Made by a program: the position numbers and the translations under genes
Source: Nitratireductor alexandrii
GTDB lineage: Bacteria > Pseudomonadota > Alphaproteobacteria > Rhizobiales > Rhizobiaceae
NCBI RefSeq assembly: GCF_004000215.1
Contig: NZ_RBVY01000001.1
Span: 310,001-374,000 of the forward strand
DNA: 64,000 nucleotides
Direction: 5' to 3'
In this document: one piece after another, positions 1 through 9,786 of the stretch
Numbering within the stretch: position 1 is the stretch's first letter
Layout of the letters: each line of letters opens with the position of its first letter
The notes under the pieces: model-generated
The model's input: the letters and a program-made list of their open reading frames with translations, nothing else
The model's database searches: none
What the model was told of the DNA's origin: nothing

Positions 1-1595
1 GCTCCAGCGAACTGGAAAGCCTGCAGGCCAAAAACAGCCGTGCCCCGCTGGAGGGCGATGAGGCCCAGCGCTTCAAGCGGCTGTTGTCGGCCTCGGCCTA
101 TGTCGCCGCCTTCAGCCTCGCTTGCTACCTCTTGCAGACCATCGAAAGCGACGCCGAGGCGCCCAATGACGTCGAGGAACCGGATTTCCTGTTCGACACG
201 CCGCAGGATGCGCTGAAATCGATGATCGCCGGCCTCGATGCCGCGATTGCCGGCGCCAAGGACGATCAGGACCTGTTGAGCCGGGCGCGCGCCTTTGCCC
301 GCGAGGCGGTCGAGGGTCTGCTGGCGCGCAAGGGCCGGTTCGACGGGCTGGGGCCGTTCGAGGACGCGCATATCCGTATCGACCAGGACGATTTCACCCT
401 TGACGGGTTCGACGTTGCGCCGGGTCAGAAGCGCAAGCCGTTGGTGATGACGTTCAAGAAGCCGAACGAGATCGTTGGCAACCACATCGCCAAATATCAG
501 GCCATGAAGCTTGCCAAGATGCTGATGGCCTATGATTTCGACCGCCAGCTTAACCCGTTCGTCGAGCTCGGCGGGTTTTTGTTCACCTTCATCGGCGACG
601 GCGCCCCGGGCACCGGCAAGACGATCCTGATCCAGATGACCGCCGGGCTGATCAACGACTATTGTCAGATCGCCGGCTACCCGTTCCATTACGAGAATTT
701 CGGCGTCGACCAGATCTCGTCCTACCAGGGCAAGTCCGGCCAGAACTGCAAGCAGTTCGTCAACAACGTCATCAATCCGCGCGCCATCGGTTTCGGCACG
801 GTCGACGACATCGATCAGGTCGCCGCCAAGCGCTCCGACGATCGCGCATCGGCCGGCCAGCAGGAGATCACCGGCGTTTTGATGGAAAGTTTCGCCGGCG
901 CCTCGACGGTTGTGCGCGGCAATTGCTCCTTCGGCATGTTCTCCAACTATCCCGAAAATGTCGACGACGCGCTCAGGCAGCGGGCCGGGGCGCGCTGGCT
1001 TGTCGACGGGCCGCAGACGCGCGACGATTATATCGACATTTTCGTGCTGCTGGCCGGCAAGAATCACGGCATCCCGCTCGGCGAGCATGATCTGTTCGAC
1101 GCCCAGGTGATCCAGCGCGCCGTCAACACCGCCTACGAGCATCATTCCAAGCCGCAGGAAGAGGGCCTGCAGAAAGTCTATGAGCGTTATCTCGACCAGT
1201 ATGGCGAGCCCCGCACGCTGGCCGACATCGGCTCGTACCTGCATCTCATCAAGGAGGCGGAGCCGCGCTTCACCGGCCGGGCGATCAAGAACATCACCGA
1301 TGCCATCAAGATGCGGGCCATGGATATCGAACTGCCCGACGACTGGTTCGAAAAACCCGAAACCTTCATGCACAAGGCCTATGACGACAAGAAAGCCATG
1401 ATCGAGGAGTTGCGCGGTCCCTTCACGATGGCGATGGTCATGCAGGAGATCAACCGCTACGCCGATTCCGAGTTCCGCTATTCTGATCGCTCCGACGACG
1501 CCGCGGTCTCGACCATGATCCGCGACGCGCGGCTGCGCGAGCGCGCACTGCGCGAGATCGAGCAGATGAAGGCGAAAGGAACGTGGCACGCGTGA
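1..1595 (+). CDS. AAA-family ATPase, 5' truncated by the window
   Basis: The reading frame is open from base 3 with no stop before the window edge, so the gene starts upstream. The TTG at 84 is unlikely to be the start because the frame upstream of it is also protein-like. A Walker A loop (GDGAPGTGKT) is encoded at 594-623 and an acidic Walker B-like stretch (DDID) at 804-815. A later ALRQRAGARW segment could supply an arginine finger. The family is known only as a large ATPase found beside DUF6638 and DUF2333 proteins in Hyphomicrobiales, and both follow here on the same strand. No substrate is known. The ATPase call is firm, the role open. Confidence 0.8.
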   Translation, partial: SSELESLQAKNSRAPLEGDEAQRFKRLLSASAYVAAFSLACYLLQTIESDAEAPNDVEEPDFLFDTPQDALKSMIAGLDAAIAGAKDDQDLLSRARAFAREAVEGLLARKGRFDGLGPFEDAHIRIDQDDFTLDGFDVAPGQKRKPLVMTFKKPNEIVGNHIAKYQAMKLAKMLMAYDFDRQLNPFVELGGFLFTFIGDGAPGTGKTILIQMTAGLINDYCQIAGYPFHYENFGVDQISSYQGKSGQNCKQFVNNVINPRAIGFGTVDDIDQVAAKRSDDRASAGQQEITGVLMESFAGASTVVRGNCSFGMFSNYPENVDDALRQRAGARWLVDGPQTRDDYIDIFVLLAGKNHGIPLGEHDLFDAQVIQRAVNTAYEHHSKPQEEGLQKVYERYLDQYGEPRTLADIGSYLHLIKEAEPRFTGRAIKNITDAIKMRAMDIELPDDWFEKPETFMHKAYDDKKAMIEELRGPFTMAMVMQEINRYADSEFRYSDRSDDAAVSTMIRDARLRERALREIEQMKAKGTWHA

Positions 1596-1721
1596 GTGGC
1601 CGCGCGGCGGACGCCGAGAGGATCCTTTTTCTGCGTTGCCGCGTGCGAGGCGGCGTATCGACCGGTGGGCCTGTGCGGCGTCCGGAGAAACGACCGACCG
1701 AGCACTTTCACGCCGCCTTGG

Positions 1722-3287
1722 CTAAAGCAGCCATTCGATCGGCAGCCAGCCGAACACGGTGACCATGATCCGGTCGGTCAGCGAGGCGCCGGGCTCGGTA
1801 TCCAGTGCCGTGGTGGTGCCGTCGGGACCGGTCTCGATCCAGCGCAGTTCGCCGTTCTGCAGTTCCACCCGGTAGGCGCTGTGGGCCAGATCGCGCGTAA
1901 ACGCCTCGTGGATGCGCCGGGCCATCGAGGCGCTTTCGATCAGAAAACCCATCTCGCAATTGAGATGGACCGAGCGCGGGTCGAAATTGAACGAGCCGAC
2001 GAAGACGCGCTGGCCGTCCACGCTCAGGGTCTTGGCATGCAGGCTGGAGCCCGATGAGCCGGTCGCCGACAGTTCCGAGGCGCCATCGGGCAGGCCGGGC
2101 CTGGGTTTGAGCTCGTAGAGCGCGATGCCGGCCTTCAACAGGCGCCGGCGATACTTGCTGTAGCCGGCATGGACCATCGCGACGTCGGTCGATTTGAGGG
2201 CGTTGGTAAGGATGGTGACTGCGGTGCCGGAATTGCGGATCGACTTGAAATAATCCATGCCGCCCTTGCCGGGAACGAAATAGGCTGAGATCACGTCCAG
2301 CCTCTTGCGGACGGGGCCGAGAGCCGACCCGAGCTGGCTGATCATCAACTCGCCGGGTTTGGCTCTGCCGAGCCCTTTCGAGGGCGGATCGCTGAAAAGC
2401 CGGACATCGGTCCATTCCAGGGTGATGTCGCCGCTGTTCAGACGCCCCGCGACGGATTCTTCCAGTTCCGGCATCCGTTTCAGCCATTCGGCCTCCGGCG
2501 AGGTGCCGCCTTCCGTCAGCCAGTCCGGCAGCCGCCTGTCGGCGCTGGGGGCGACCGCGTCGATCGGATAGGCGGATTGGCTGTTCCAGTAGCGGTCGAA
2601 ATTCGCCGCCGTCTCCGGCACGACCGTACCGGCCGCCAGCACGTCGAGGTCGAGGAAATAGTTCTGTTCGCCGATGCTGAAATATTCGTCGCCGACATTG
2701 CGCCCGCCGATGATCGCGGCCGCGCCATCGACGATGAAGGCCTTGTTGTGCATGCGCCGGTTCATGCGGAAAAAGTCGAACACGAAACCCGCAAGCTTCA
2801 GCCGGCGTACGCGCGACGGGTTGAACAGCCGCACCTCGAAGTCGTCCTGTGTGTTCAGCGCGGCCAGCGTCGCGTCCATTCCCGAAACGCCGTTGTCGTC
2901 GAGCAGCAGGCGTACACGCACGCCGCGCCGCGCCGCGTCCGCCAGCGCCCGCAGCAGCAGGCGGCCGGAAACGTCGTCGTGCCAGATGTAATATTGTACG
3001 TCGAGCGAGCGTTCCGCCTGGGCCGTCAGAAGAAGCCGGCTGGCCAGCGCCTCGTGTCCGGTGGCGAGCGGCAGAACGCCGGACTTTTCCGGGTGGTCGC
3101 GGACCGAGGCCGCAAGGCCGCGCCCCCAGGCTGTCTCCTTCGACAGGGGTATGGCCGTGCTCGGCGTGCGCGCCTGCAGGTCGGGAAGGGGCAGGAGCAG
3201 GCGCGCGGAAACGATCAACAGGCCAAGGCTGGCCGAGACGCCAAGCAACCATTTGAGAAGGCTTAACAAACTGTCTGTACCCCGCAA
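1722..3287 (-). CDS. Phospholipase D-family protein (cardiolipin synthase-like)
   Basis: The 521-residue protein carries two HxKx4D catalytic motifs of the PLD superfamily, H180-K182-D187 (HNKAFIVD) and H417-K419-D424 (HAKTLSVD). This is the arrangement expected for a phosphatidyltransferase or phospholipase that works through a phosphohistidine intermediate. A hydrophobic stretch at about residues 8-34 looks like a membrane anchor, so the catalytic part probably faces the periplasm. The start is TTG at 3287, directly after an in-frame stop. I see no ATG nearby and no clear ribosome binding site. It lies on the opposite strand inside the AAA/DUF6638/DUF2333 group and is probably independent. 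Cardiolipin synthase and membrane phospholipase are both possible. Confidence 0.85.
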   Translation of the reverse strand: MRGTDSLLSLLKWLLGVSASLGLLIVSARLLLPLPDLQARTPSTAIPLSKETAWGRGLAASVRDHPEKSGVLPLATGHEALASRLLLTAQAERSLDVQYYIWHDDVSGRLLLRALADAARRGVRVRLLLDDNGVSGMDATLAALNTQDDFEVRLFNPSRVRRLKLAGFVFDFFRMNRRMHNKAFIVDGAAAIIGGRNVGDEYFSIGEQNYFLDLDVLAAGTVVPETAANFDRYWNSQSAYPIDAVAPSADRRLPDWLTEGGTSPEAEWLKRMPELEESVAGRLNSGDITLEWTDVRLFSDPPSKGLGRAKPGELMISQLGSALGPVRKRLDVISAYFVPGKGGMDYFKSIRNSGTAVTILTNALKSTDVAMVHAGYSKYRRRLLKAGIALYELKPRPGLPDGASELSATGSSGSSLHAKTLSVDGQRVFVGSFNFDPRSVHLNCEMGFLIESASMARRIHEAFTRDLAHSAYRVELQNGELRWIETGPDGTTTALDTEPGASLTDRIMVTVFGWLPIEWLL

Positions 3288-3495
3288 CGCGACGATCTAG
3301 CGTTTCATGGACCAGGGCGAGGGGCAAGCCTGTCTTTCTGCGCCGGTCGTCGTCCTTCGAGCAGAGGGCCGTGCCGGGAATGTGGCCGTGGCCGCGAACC
3401 ATGCCTTGAGGGAAACAGCGCGAGCCTTTAGATCATAAACGGTGCTCGCCCGGAAATTGCCGGCGAGGTCGCATGTTGCGAGCGAGAAGGACCGG

Positions 3496-4782
3496 ATGAA
3501 GCGCCTTTACGACAGCGAGCTGATCTACGGCCGTTTGATGCGGGTCGACGAACCGCACCTCGTCGCGCGTTACAACAAGGCGCTGACCGCCTTCGGCCTC
3601 AAACCGACCGCGCTCGCGGCGATCGATGTCGATCGGACCGGGTTTTCGCCGCAAGTGGCCGACGAACTCGGCGACGACAACTATCTCGATCCGAACCGGA
3701 TCAACCGGCGTTTCATCATCCTGTCGCCGCGTCAGGCCGACTTGCCCGTCGTACACACGGCCTTTTCCAACACCGCTCAGCTGATGTTCGAGTTTTTCAG
3801 CCGCAATCGCCGAGCGATCGACGCGTTGACGATCAAGGACGTCATCTACGGCGAGATCGAGGACACCGTCGCCAAGGTCGAGGACATCGAGGATCTCCTG
3901 TCGATCAACCAGGTCGAGTTCCGCGTGCTGTCGGCCGAGGACGTGCTCGGCAAGGCGGCCGAACTCGGCCGGCTGGCCGATCGGCTGCGTCAGGAACCCG
4001 ACGCTTGGCGCAACGACGCCATGCTGGAGCGTATGGTCGACCTTGCCAAGGTGACGGGCGACATTCGCGAGAACGCGCTGGTGCCCGATCAGGTGATTTT
4101 TCGTCACAACGCGTTCTGGACCAGCCATTTCGGCGGGCTTTACGTCTTTGTCGATCCCGACGTGACGACCGTGATCTCCGACCCCGCCGCGCCGGGCTTT
4201 CGTCGCTCGCGGCCCTGGCAGGTGAGTTATCTGTCGATCCGCGACCCGGAACGCGTGTTCGACTTCCTGCTCAAGACCGGTCGGCTCGATCTGCCGCGCG
4301 AATCCTGGCTCGAGCGCTCAGGCTATCTCGAGCACCGCGCCGAGATGGTGGTGCGCGGCCTGATCCGCAAGGCCGACCCCGAAGCCGATCTGAACCGGGT
4401 CGACAAGGTCTGGTTGCAGACCTGGATCCATCGCCATGCCGACCTGATTCAGCGCGACGGCGCTTTTCCGTTCCTGAACGCGGCCAAGCGCGAAGCCGCC
4501 CAGACCGGCCAGATCGATCTTGATGAAATCGCGCCGCATCGCCGGTTCCTGGTCGTGCGTCCCAAACCCGACCATCCCGATGCCTGGCTCACCGGCCGGC
4601 TGATCTCCGATTTCGTTCCCGACGACTTCGTTTCGCGCTATGTCTTCAACAAGCAGGGTTTTTACCGCGATTACGAAGCCCTGAGCGAGCGCTGGCGACG
4701 CCATGTTGTCGACACGCTCCAGACCACATATCTCCGCGACAAGCGGGCATTCCGCCAGAAGCTCTATGGCTTGACGGACTGA
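3496..4782 (+). CDS. DUF6638 family protein
   Basis: A 428-residue soluble protein of unknown function. I recognise it as the family usually found next to a large AAA ATPase and a DUF2333 protein in Hyphomicrobiales, as here. An in-frame start exists at 3442, but the ATG at 3496 has a GAAGGA ribosome binding site seven bases upstream and matches the expected MKRLYDSELIYG beginning. I see no signal peptide or membrane segment. The DUF2333 gene follows after 16 bases, so the two are probably co-transcribed. Nothing in the sequence identifies a catalytic motif. It could be an adaptor or substrate of the ATPase, which is inference. Confidence 0.7.
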   Translation: MKRLYDSELIYGRLMRVDEPHLVARYNKALTAFGLKPTALAAIDVDRTGFSPQVADELGDDNYLDPNRINRRFIILSPRQADLPVVHTAFSNTAQLMFEFFSRNRRAIDALTIKDVIYGEIEDTVAKVEDIEDLLSINQVEFRVLSAEDVLGKAAELGRLADRLRQEPDAWRNDAMLERMVDLAKVTGDIRENALVPDQVIFRHNAFWTSHFGGLYVFVDPDVTTVISDPAAPGFRRSRPWQVSYLSIRDPERVFDFLLKTGRLDLPRESWLERSGYLEHRAEMVVRGLIRKADPEADLNRVDKVWLQTWIHRHADLIQRDGAFPFLNAAKREAAQTGQIDLDEIAPHRRFLVVRPKPDHPDAWLTGRLISDFVPDDFVSRYVFNKQGFYRDYEALSERWRRHVVDTLQTTYLRDKRAFRQKLYGLTD

Positions 4783-4798
4783 AAGGGGTTCCGGACAC

Positions 4799-5920
4799 AT
4801 GCTTGATCCGATCGTTGCGTTTTTTACCCGCGTGTTTGAGTGGATCGGCCGCGGCATCGGCATTGTCGTGGCGTGGATTTTGTGGCCGTTCCTGGCCGCC
4901 AGCCGCTGGTATGCGCGCCGCGGCTGGCTGCTCAAGGGGCCGATCGGCATCGGTCTCCTGATCCTGGTCGGGCTCTACGGCTACTTCTTCTGGCAGACCC
5001 AGCGTTGGACCGGGTTCGATCCGGATTATGTGGCGGCGTACGGTTTCGACACGCGAAATCTCTCGGCCGGCAAGGAGGCGCCCGACGGCCGCGTTGGCGC
5101 CGAAAAGACCTGCGGGCGCTCCGCGCTCACCGATCTTACCGCCGACCTGATCGATTTCAACGTCAACGAGAACGCCTGGATATCCTCCATGCTGCTCTAC
5201 AAGCTCGGCTTGTTCGGGATCGACTGGGATCACACGCCGTTCATGGACAACAAGGCATCCTTTCAGCGCGGCATCCATCAGGCCGTGCGGCGCGTGTCCA
5301 TCGAACTGGTCGACACGCTCGGCCGTGTGCGCGGCACCTCGCAGATCGACCAGAACCTGCAGGACGCGCGCGGCGCCGTCACCTTCGACGAGGAAACCTG
5401 GTATTTCGGCATCAATCCGTTCGGACCGAAAACGCCGTCGCCCAGCTTTTACCGCTCTGCCATCAAGGATCTGCAGGTCTTCAACGATCGCCTCGAGGCC
5501 TGCAACGCGATTTTCGACACGCGTGCCGACAATCTCATTACCTTTCTCGACCGCATCGCCAGCGATATCGGCTCGACGTCGGACCTGTTGCGCGCGCGGT
5601 CGGAAGAATACAATCTCGGCTGGTTCGATCCGCGCGCCGACGACCGTTTCTGGTTCGCCTACGGGCAACTTTACGCCTATTACGGCGTCTTGAACGCCAC
5701 GCGCGCGGATTTCGACGACGTGATCGTTTCGCGCAGCCTGGCCCCGTTGTGGAGTCGGACGGAACAGCAGTTCCGCGCCGCGCTCAACATTCAGCCGCTG
5801 GTGATCTCCAACGGCAACGAGGCGGGCTGGATCATGCCGACCCATCTCGCGACCATGGGGTTTTACGTGTTGCGCGTGCGCTCCAACCTTGTCGAGCTCA
5901 GAAGCGTGCTCGACCGCTGA
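4799..5920 (+). CDS. DUF2333 family inner-membrane protein
   Basis: A 373-residue protein with hydrophobic segments at about residues 1-35 and one clear membrane span at about 47-67. A long, mostly polar C-terminal domain follows and probably faces the periplasm. The conserved segment FNVNENAWISSMLLYKLG and the overall length fit DUF2333, whose function is unknown. The ATG at 4799 follows an AAAGGGG ribosome binding site. The short spacing from the DUF6638 gene suggests one transcript, with this protein as the membrane partner of the ATPase group. That coupling is inference from gene order only. Confidence 0.75.
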   Translation: MLDPIVAFFTRVFEWIGRGIGIVVAWILWPFLAASRWYARRGWLLKGPIGIGLLILVGLYGYFFWQTQRWTGFDPDYVAAYGFDTRNLSAGKEAPDGRVGAEKTCGRSALTDLTADLIDFNVNENAWISSMLLYKLGLFGIDWDHTPFMDNKASFQRGIHQAVRRVSIELVDTLGRVRGTSQIDQNLQDARGAVTFDEETWYFGINPFGPKTPSPSFYRSAIKDLQVFNDRLEACNAIFDTRADNLITFLDRIASDIGSTSDLLRARSEEYNLGWFDPRADDRFWFAYGQLYAYYGVLNATRADFDDVIVSRSLAPLWSRTEQQFRAALNIQPLVISNGNEAGWIMPTHLATMGFYVLRVRSNLVELRSVLDR

Positions 5921-6138
5921 GCTTTTTCGTGGCCGCACGGTGAAGGTGACAGAGAGCGCTCGCCCCAGCGGGCGGCCGGTCCGTCGGCACCATGCGTGCC
6001 CATGCTGGCCAGTCCTGTCGCATTTCGTGCATTCGGCGACCGAAACGGGACGGCAGGATGTCCGATTCTCGCGCTTCTATGCGCCCCGCGAGGGGGCGGA
6101 GCGGCCGCACTTCGAAAACCGACCGCAGAGGAGCCGAT

Positions 6139-7818
6139 ATGGCCGAAGTGAAGTCCGACATCGAAATCGCGCGCGCGGCGACCAAGAAGCCGATCCAGGA
6201 GGTCGGCGCCAGGCTCGGCATCCCGTCCGAACATCTGCTGCCATACGGCCATGACAAGGCGAAGCTTTCCGCCGACTACATCCGTTCGGTCCAGGACAGG
6301 GCGGATGGCAAGCTGATCCTGGTGACCGCGATCAATCCGACACCGGCCGGCGAGGGCAAGACGACGACGACGGTCGGGCTCGGCGACGGACTGAACCGGA
6401 TCGGCAAGAAGGCGATGGTGTGTCTGCGCGAGCCCTCTCTTGGCCCCTGTTTCGGCGTTAAGGGCGGGGCCGCCGGCGGCGGTTATGCCCAGATCGTGCC
6501 GATGGAGGACATCAACCTCCACTTTACCGGCGATTTTCACGCCATCACCTCCGCGCATAATTTGCTCTCGGCGATGATCGACAACCACATCTACTGGGGC
6601 AATGCGCTCGAGATCGACACGCGCCGCGTCGCCTGGCGGCGGGTGATGGACATGAACGACCGGGCGCTGCGCCAGATCGTGTGCTCGCTCGGCGGCGTCA
6701 CCAACGGCTTTCCGCGCGAGGCCGGCTTCGACATCACCGTCGCCTCCGAGGTGATGGCGATCCTGTGCCTGGCCAGCGATCTGAAGGATTTGGAACGGCG
6801 ACTGGGCGACATCATCATCGGTTACCGGCGCGACAAGAGCGCCGTCTATGCCCGCGACATCAAGGCCGACGGGGCGATGGCGGTGCTGCTGAAAGAGGCG
6901 ATGTCGCCGAACCTGGTGCAGACGCTGGAAAACAACCCCGCCTTCGTGCATGGCGGGCCGTTCGCCAACATCGCCCATGGCTGCAATTCGGTGGTTGCCA
7001 CCACCACCGCGCTCAAACTTGCCGACTACGTCGTTACCGAGGCCGGTTTCGGCGCCGATCTCGGCGCGGAGAAGTTTTTCGACATCAAGTGCCGCAAGGC
7101 CGGGCTGAAGCCGGCGGCGGCGGTGATCGTCGCGACCATCCGGGCGCTGAAGATGAATGGTGGAGTGAAGAAGGAGGACCTTGGTGCCGAAAATGTCGAG
7201 GCGGTGACCAAGGGCTGCGCCAATCTCGGCCGCCATATCGAGAACGTGAAGCAGTTCGGCGTGCCCGCGATCGTGGCCATCAATCATTTTATCTCCGACA
7301 CCGACGCCGAGATCGAGGCCGTCAAGGCCTATGTAGAGCAGACGGGTGCCGAGGCCGTGGTGTGCATGCACTGGGCCAAGGGATCGGAAGGCACGATCGA
7401 GCTCGCACAAAAAGTTGTCGAGCTCGTCGAAAGCGACGTGGCGCAGTTCTCGCCCCTTTATGCAGACGAAATGCCGCTGTTCGAAAAGATCAACACCGTC
7501 GTCAAACGCATCTATCGCGGCTCGGAGGCGATCGCCGACAAGGCGGTACGCGATCAGCTCCACCAGTGGGAGCAGGCGGGATACGGCAATTTGCCGGTCT
7601 GCATGGCCAAGACGCAATATTCGTTCTCGACCGATCCCAATCTGCGCGGAGCCCCGACCGACCATGTCGTACCGGTGCGCGAGGTCAGGCTTTCCGCCGG
7701 AGCGGGCTTCGTCGTGGCGATCTGCGGCGAGATCATGACCATGCCCGGCCTGCCGAAAGTGCCGTCTTCGGAACGGATCATGCTCAACGAAGCCGGTTAT
7801 ATCGAAGGGCTTTTCTAG
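6139..7818 (+). CDS. fhs: Formate--tetrahydrofolate ligase
   Basis: A 559-residue enzyme that joins formate to tetrahydrofolate with ATP to give 10-formyl-tetrahydrofolate, feeding purine synthesis and one-carbon metabolism in the cytoplasm. The N-terminal ATP loop [15 protein letters not shown] is at about residues 68-82. The length matches the family, and sequence such as [18 protein letters not shown] is characteristic of it. The frame extends upstream to 5992, but the ATG at 6139 has an AGAGGAG ribosome binding site and gives the normal length. A strong terminator follows at 7916-7955, so the gene is probably monocistronic. It may serve formate or methyl-group assimilation, but no other C1 gene is nearby. 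Confidence 0.97.
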   Translation: MAEVKSDIEIARAATKKPIQEVGARLGIPSEHLLPYGHDKAKLSADYIRSVQDRADGKLILVTAINPTPAGEGKTTTTVGLGDGLNRIGKKAMVCLREPSLGPCFGVKGGAAGGGYAQIVPMEDINLHFTGDFHAITSAHNLLSAMIDNHIYWGNALEIDTRRVAWRRVMDMNDRALRQIVCSLGGVTNGFPREAGFDITVASEVMAILCLASDLKDLERRLGDIIIGYRRDKSAVYARDIKADGAMAVLLKEAMSPNLVQTLENNPAFVHGGPFANIAHGCNSVVATTTALKLADYVVTEAGFGADLGAEKFFDIKCRKAGLKPAAAVIVATIRALKMNGGVKKEDLGAENVEAVTKGCANLGRHIENVKQFGVPAIVAINHFISDTDAEIEAVKAYVEQTGAEAVVCMHWAKGSEGTIELAQKVVELVESDVAQFSPLYADEMPLFEKINTVVKRIYRGSEAIADKAVRDQLHQWEQAGYGNLPVCMAKTQYSFSTDPNLRGAPTDHVVPVREVRLSAGAGFVVAICGEIMTMPGLPKVPSSERIMLNEAGYIEGLF

Positions 7819-7915
7819 GCCACGGGTCCGGAGGGCGGCCTCCCGCCTTCGGGAGCAACCGCGGCCTGAAGAAAGACCGTGCGTGCGCGGTGCGTCTCCA
7901 AGTCGGACGGAATGA

Positions 7916-7955
7916 GAGGCGCCCGGTCGCGCGGACCGGGCGCCTCGCCGTTTTC
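7916..7955 (+). terminator. Rho-independent terminator of fhs
   Basis: A 12-base perfect stem (GAGGCGCCCGGT pairing with ACCGGGCGCCTC) is followed by GCCGTTTT on the plus strand, about 100 bases after the fhs stop. On the minus strand the hairpin has no T run, so it should act mainly on fhs transcripts and only weakly on the convergent DUF1236 gene. Confidence 0.85.
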
Positions 7956-7974
7956 TATGGGGTCATCAGGGCAA

Positions 7975-8649
7975 TCAGCCGCCCTGCACCCAAACCACCG
8001 TGCGGCTGGACGTGTTGACCAGTACGGGGCCGGCTTCGGTGTAGACGTAGGCATAGGCCGGATCGTTGGGGATCCGCACCAACTCGACCTCGGCCGGCAC
8101 GCTGGCGCCGAGCGTCAGGCTGGCGCCGGTCATCGGATCGACCGGATTGGCCTTCACATAGGCCACGCTCTCGTCGGGGACGAGATAGCCGGGCGAATAG
8201 ACGACCTCGCGCGTCTCGGCCTTCACGATCAGCGGACGGCCATCGACATAGACATAGGCCAGATCCGGATGCTCGGGAATCGGCTGCAGCGCGGCCGAGG
8301 CGGGGATGGTCACGCCTTCGCGCAATTCGCCCTCGATCACCACCGGCTCGACCGGGTTGGCGACAACGTAGTCGACCGCGGGCTGGGGTACGGAGGCCGC
8401 GGTGCCCAGCATCGCGCCGGCGAAACCGCCGATCACCGCGCCGACCGGACCGCCGACCACCGCACCGGTGATGGCGCCCGCAGTGCCGCCGACGGCAGCG
8501 CCGGTCTCGGCATTCTCGTTGGTGCTCTGCGTGGTGATCTGGTCCTCGGCGCGCTCGGTCGCCGGTTGCTTGACCGGCGATTCCTGCGCCTGGGCGGCGC
8601 CGAGCGTCAGGGCCGACAGGGCGGCGGAGGCGAGTAGAAGCTTACGCAT
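7975..8649 (-). CDS. DUF1236 domain protein, exported, duplicated domain
   Basis: A 224-residue protein with a signal peptide (MRKLLLASAALSALTLGAAQ, cut likely after AQA). A glycine-rich segment (about residues 50-85, many GG and GA pairs) resembling a glycine zipper follows, and then two copies of a DUF1236-like unit of about 60 residues. The repeats share the pattern YVxANPVxP, then AYVYxxxxPxxV, then TRxVV. Function is unknown; such proteins are common envelope proteins in Hyphomicrobiales. The frame runs up to 8796, but the ATG at 8649 has an AAGGAAG ribosome binding site and begins the signal peptide. It lies downstream of the efflux gene on the same strand, 168 bases away. Confidence 0.85.
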   Translation of the reverse strand: MRKLLLASAALSALTLGAAQAQESPVKQPATERAEDQITTQSTNENAETGAAVGGTAGAITGAVVGGPVGAVIGGFAGAMLGTAASVPQPAVDYVVANPVEPVVIEGELREGVTIPASAALQPIPEHPDLAYVYVDGRPLIVKAETREVVYSPGYLVPDESVAYVKANPVDPMTGASLTLGASVPAEVELVRIPNDPAYAYVYTEAGPVLVNTSSRTVVWVQGG

Positions 8650-8817
8650 GGGGTCTTCCTTTCGGTTGCTTGCGTCCCTCGGCGCAAAAACGCCCATACC
8701 GGCAACGTGTTCCGTGATGATTTTGTGGCAAATCTGTCGCCTAACGATGGCGCTCGGCCGGCCCGCCGCCGCTGTTTGCATGTCGAAAGAGGTCACGCCT
8801 TTGGGGGCGATTAGCCC

Positions 8818-9726
8818 TCAGGCGAAAGGCACCGCGCTGGTGCCTTTGGGGAGCTTGGCTTCCTCGTCGGGCTCGACATGGATGATCACCCGCAAGGATG
8901 GAATTTCGGCCTCGAGGGCTGCCTCGATGCGATCGCAGATCGCATGCGCGTCGCCGACCGACATCGTGGCGTCGACGACGAGATGAAACTCCACAAAGGT
9001 GGCGCGGCCGGCGATCCGGGTCTTCAGGTCGTGGACTTCGAGCGCCCCGCCGGAATTGGCCGAGATGATGTCGCGCAGCTTCATCGTCAGTTCGGGATCG
9101 GCGGCGACGTCCATCAGCCCCTGCACCGACTGGCCGATCACCTTCCAGCCCTGCCACAGAATATTCATCGCCACGATCAGCGCCAAAAGCGGATCGAGCG
9201 CGCGCCAGCCGGTGGCCATCGCCACCAGCAGGCCGCCGATGACGCCGACCGAGGTGATGACGTCGGTCATCAAATGGCGCCCGTCGGCCTCGAGCGCCGG
9301 CGAGCGGTCGGCCGCTCCGACCCGCAGCAGCAGCGTCGCCCATACGACGTTGACGACCGTGGCGAGCGCGTTGACCGCCAGGCCGGCGAAGGGTTCTTCG
9401 AGGCTGCGCGGCGTCTGCAGGGCTGTCCAAGCCTCCGAGATGATCAGGAAGCTCGCCAATACGATCAGCACGCCCTCGAGCACGGCGGAAAAATACTCCG
9501 CCTTGTGGTGCCCGTGCGGATGATCGGCGTCGGCGGGTTTCTGGCTCAGCCTGATCGCGTAATAGGCCGCGGCCGCCGCGATCACGTTGACGATCGATTC
9601 CAGCGCGTCGGAATAGAGCGCGACCGAACCGGTCATTCGCCAGGCGACGAATTTCAACGCCATCACCGCAAAGGCGATGATGATCGACCAGAAGGCGAGA
9701 CGCCGGATTTTGTGCTTCGCTGTCAT
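8818..9726 (-). CDS. Cation diffusion facilitator family transporter
   Basis: A 302-residue inner-membrane antiporter of the CDF family, which exports divalent metals such as Zn, Fe or Mn in exchange for protons. About six membrane spans are visible. The metal-site residues of the family are recognisable: D40 in the second span (LYSDALESIVN) and the H151/D155 pair in the fifth (GRHLMTDVIT). A histidine-rich loop HPHGHHK lies at about residues 69-75. The cytoplasmic C-terminal domain with its conserved EFHL segment is present. Start is ATG at 9726. The metal cannot be assigned from this sequence alone. Confidence 0.9.
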   Translation of the reverse strand: MTAKHKIRRLAFWSIIIAFAVMALKFVAWRMTGSVALYSDALESIVNVIAAAAAYYAIRLSQKPADADHPHGHHKAEYFSAVLEGVLIVLASFLIISEAWTALQTPRSLEEPFAGLAVNALATVVNVVWATLLLRVGAADRSPALEADGRHLMTDVITSVGVIGGLLVAMATGWRALDPLLALIVAMNILWQGWKVIGQSVQGLMDVAADPELTMKLRDIISANSGGALEVHDLKTRIAGRATFVEFHLVVDATMSVGDAHAICDRIEAALEAEIPSLRVIIHVEPDEEAKLPKGTSAVPFA

Positions 9727-9739
9727 CGTGTCGTGATGC

Positions 9740-9776
9740 GCCGCCCGGTTTTCCGTGTTGCGGAAAACCGGGCGGC
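9740..9776 (-). terminator. Strong hairpin after trpE(G), probable terminator
   Basis: A perfect 16-base stem (GCCGCCCGGTTTTCCG with its complement) and a 5-base loop lie ten bases after the trpE(G) stop. There is no T run on the minus strand, so it may instead stabilise the 3' end of the message or need Rho. Confidence 0.6.
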
Positions 9777-9786
9777 CTTATTGCTC

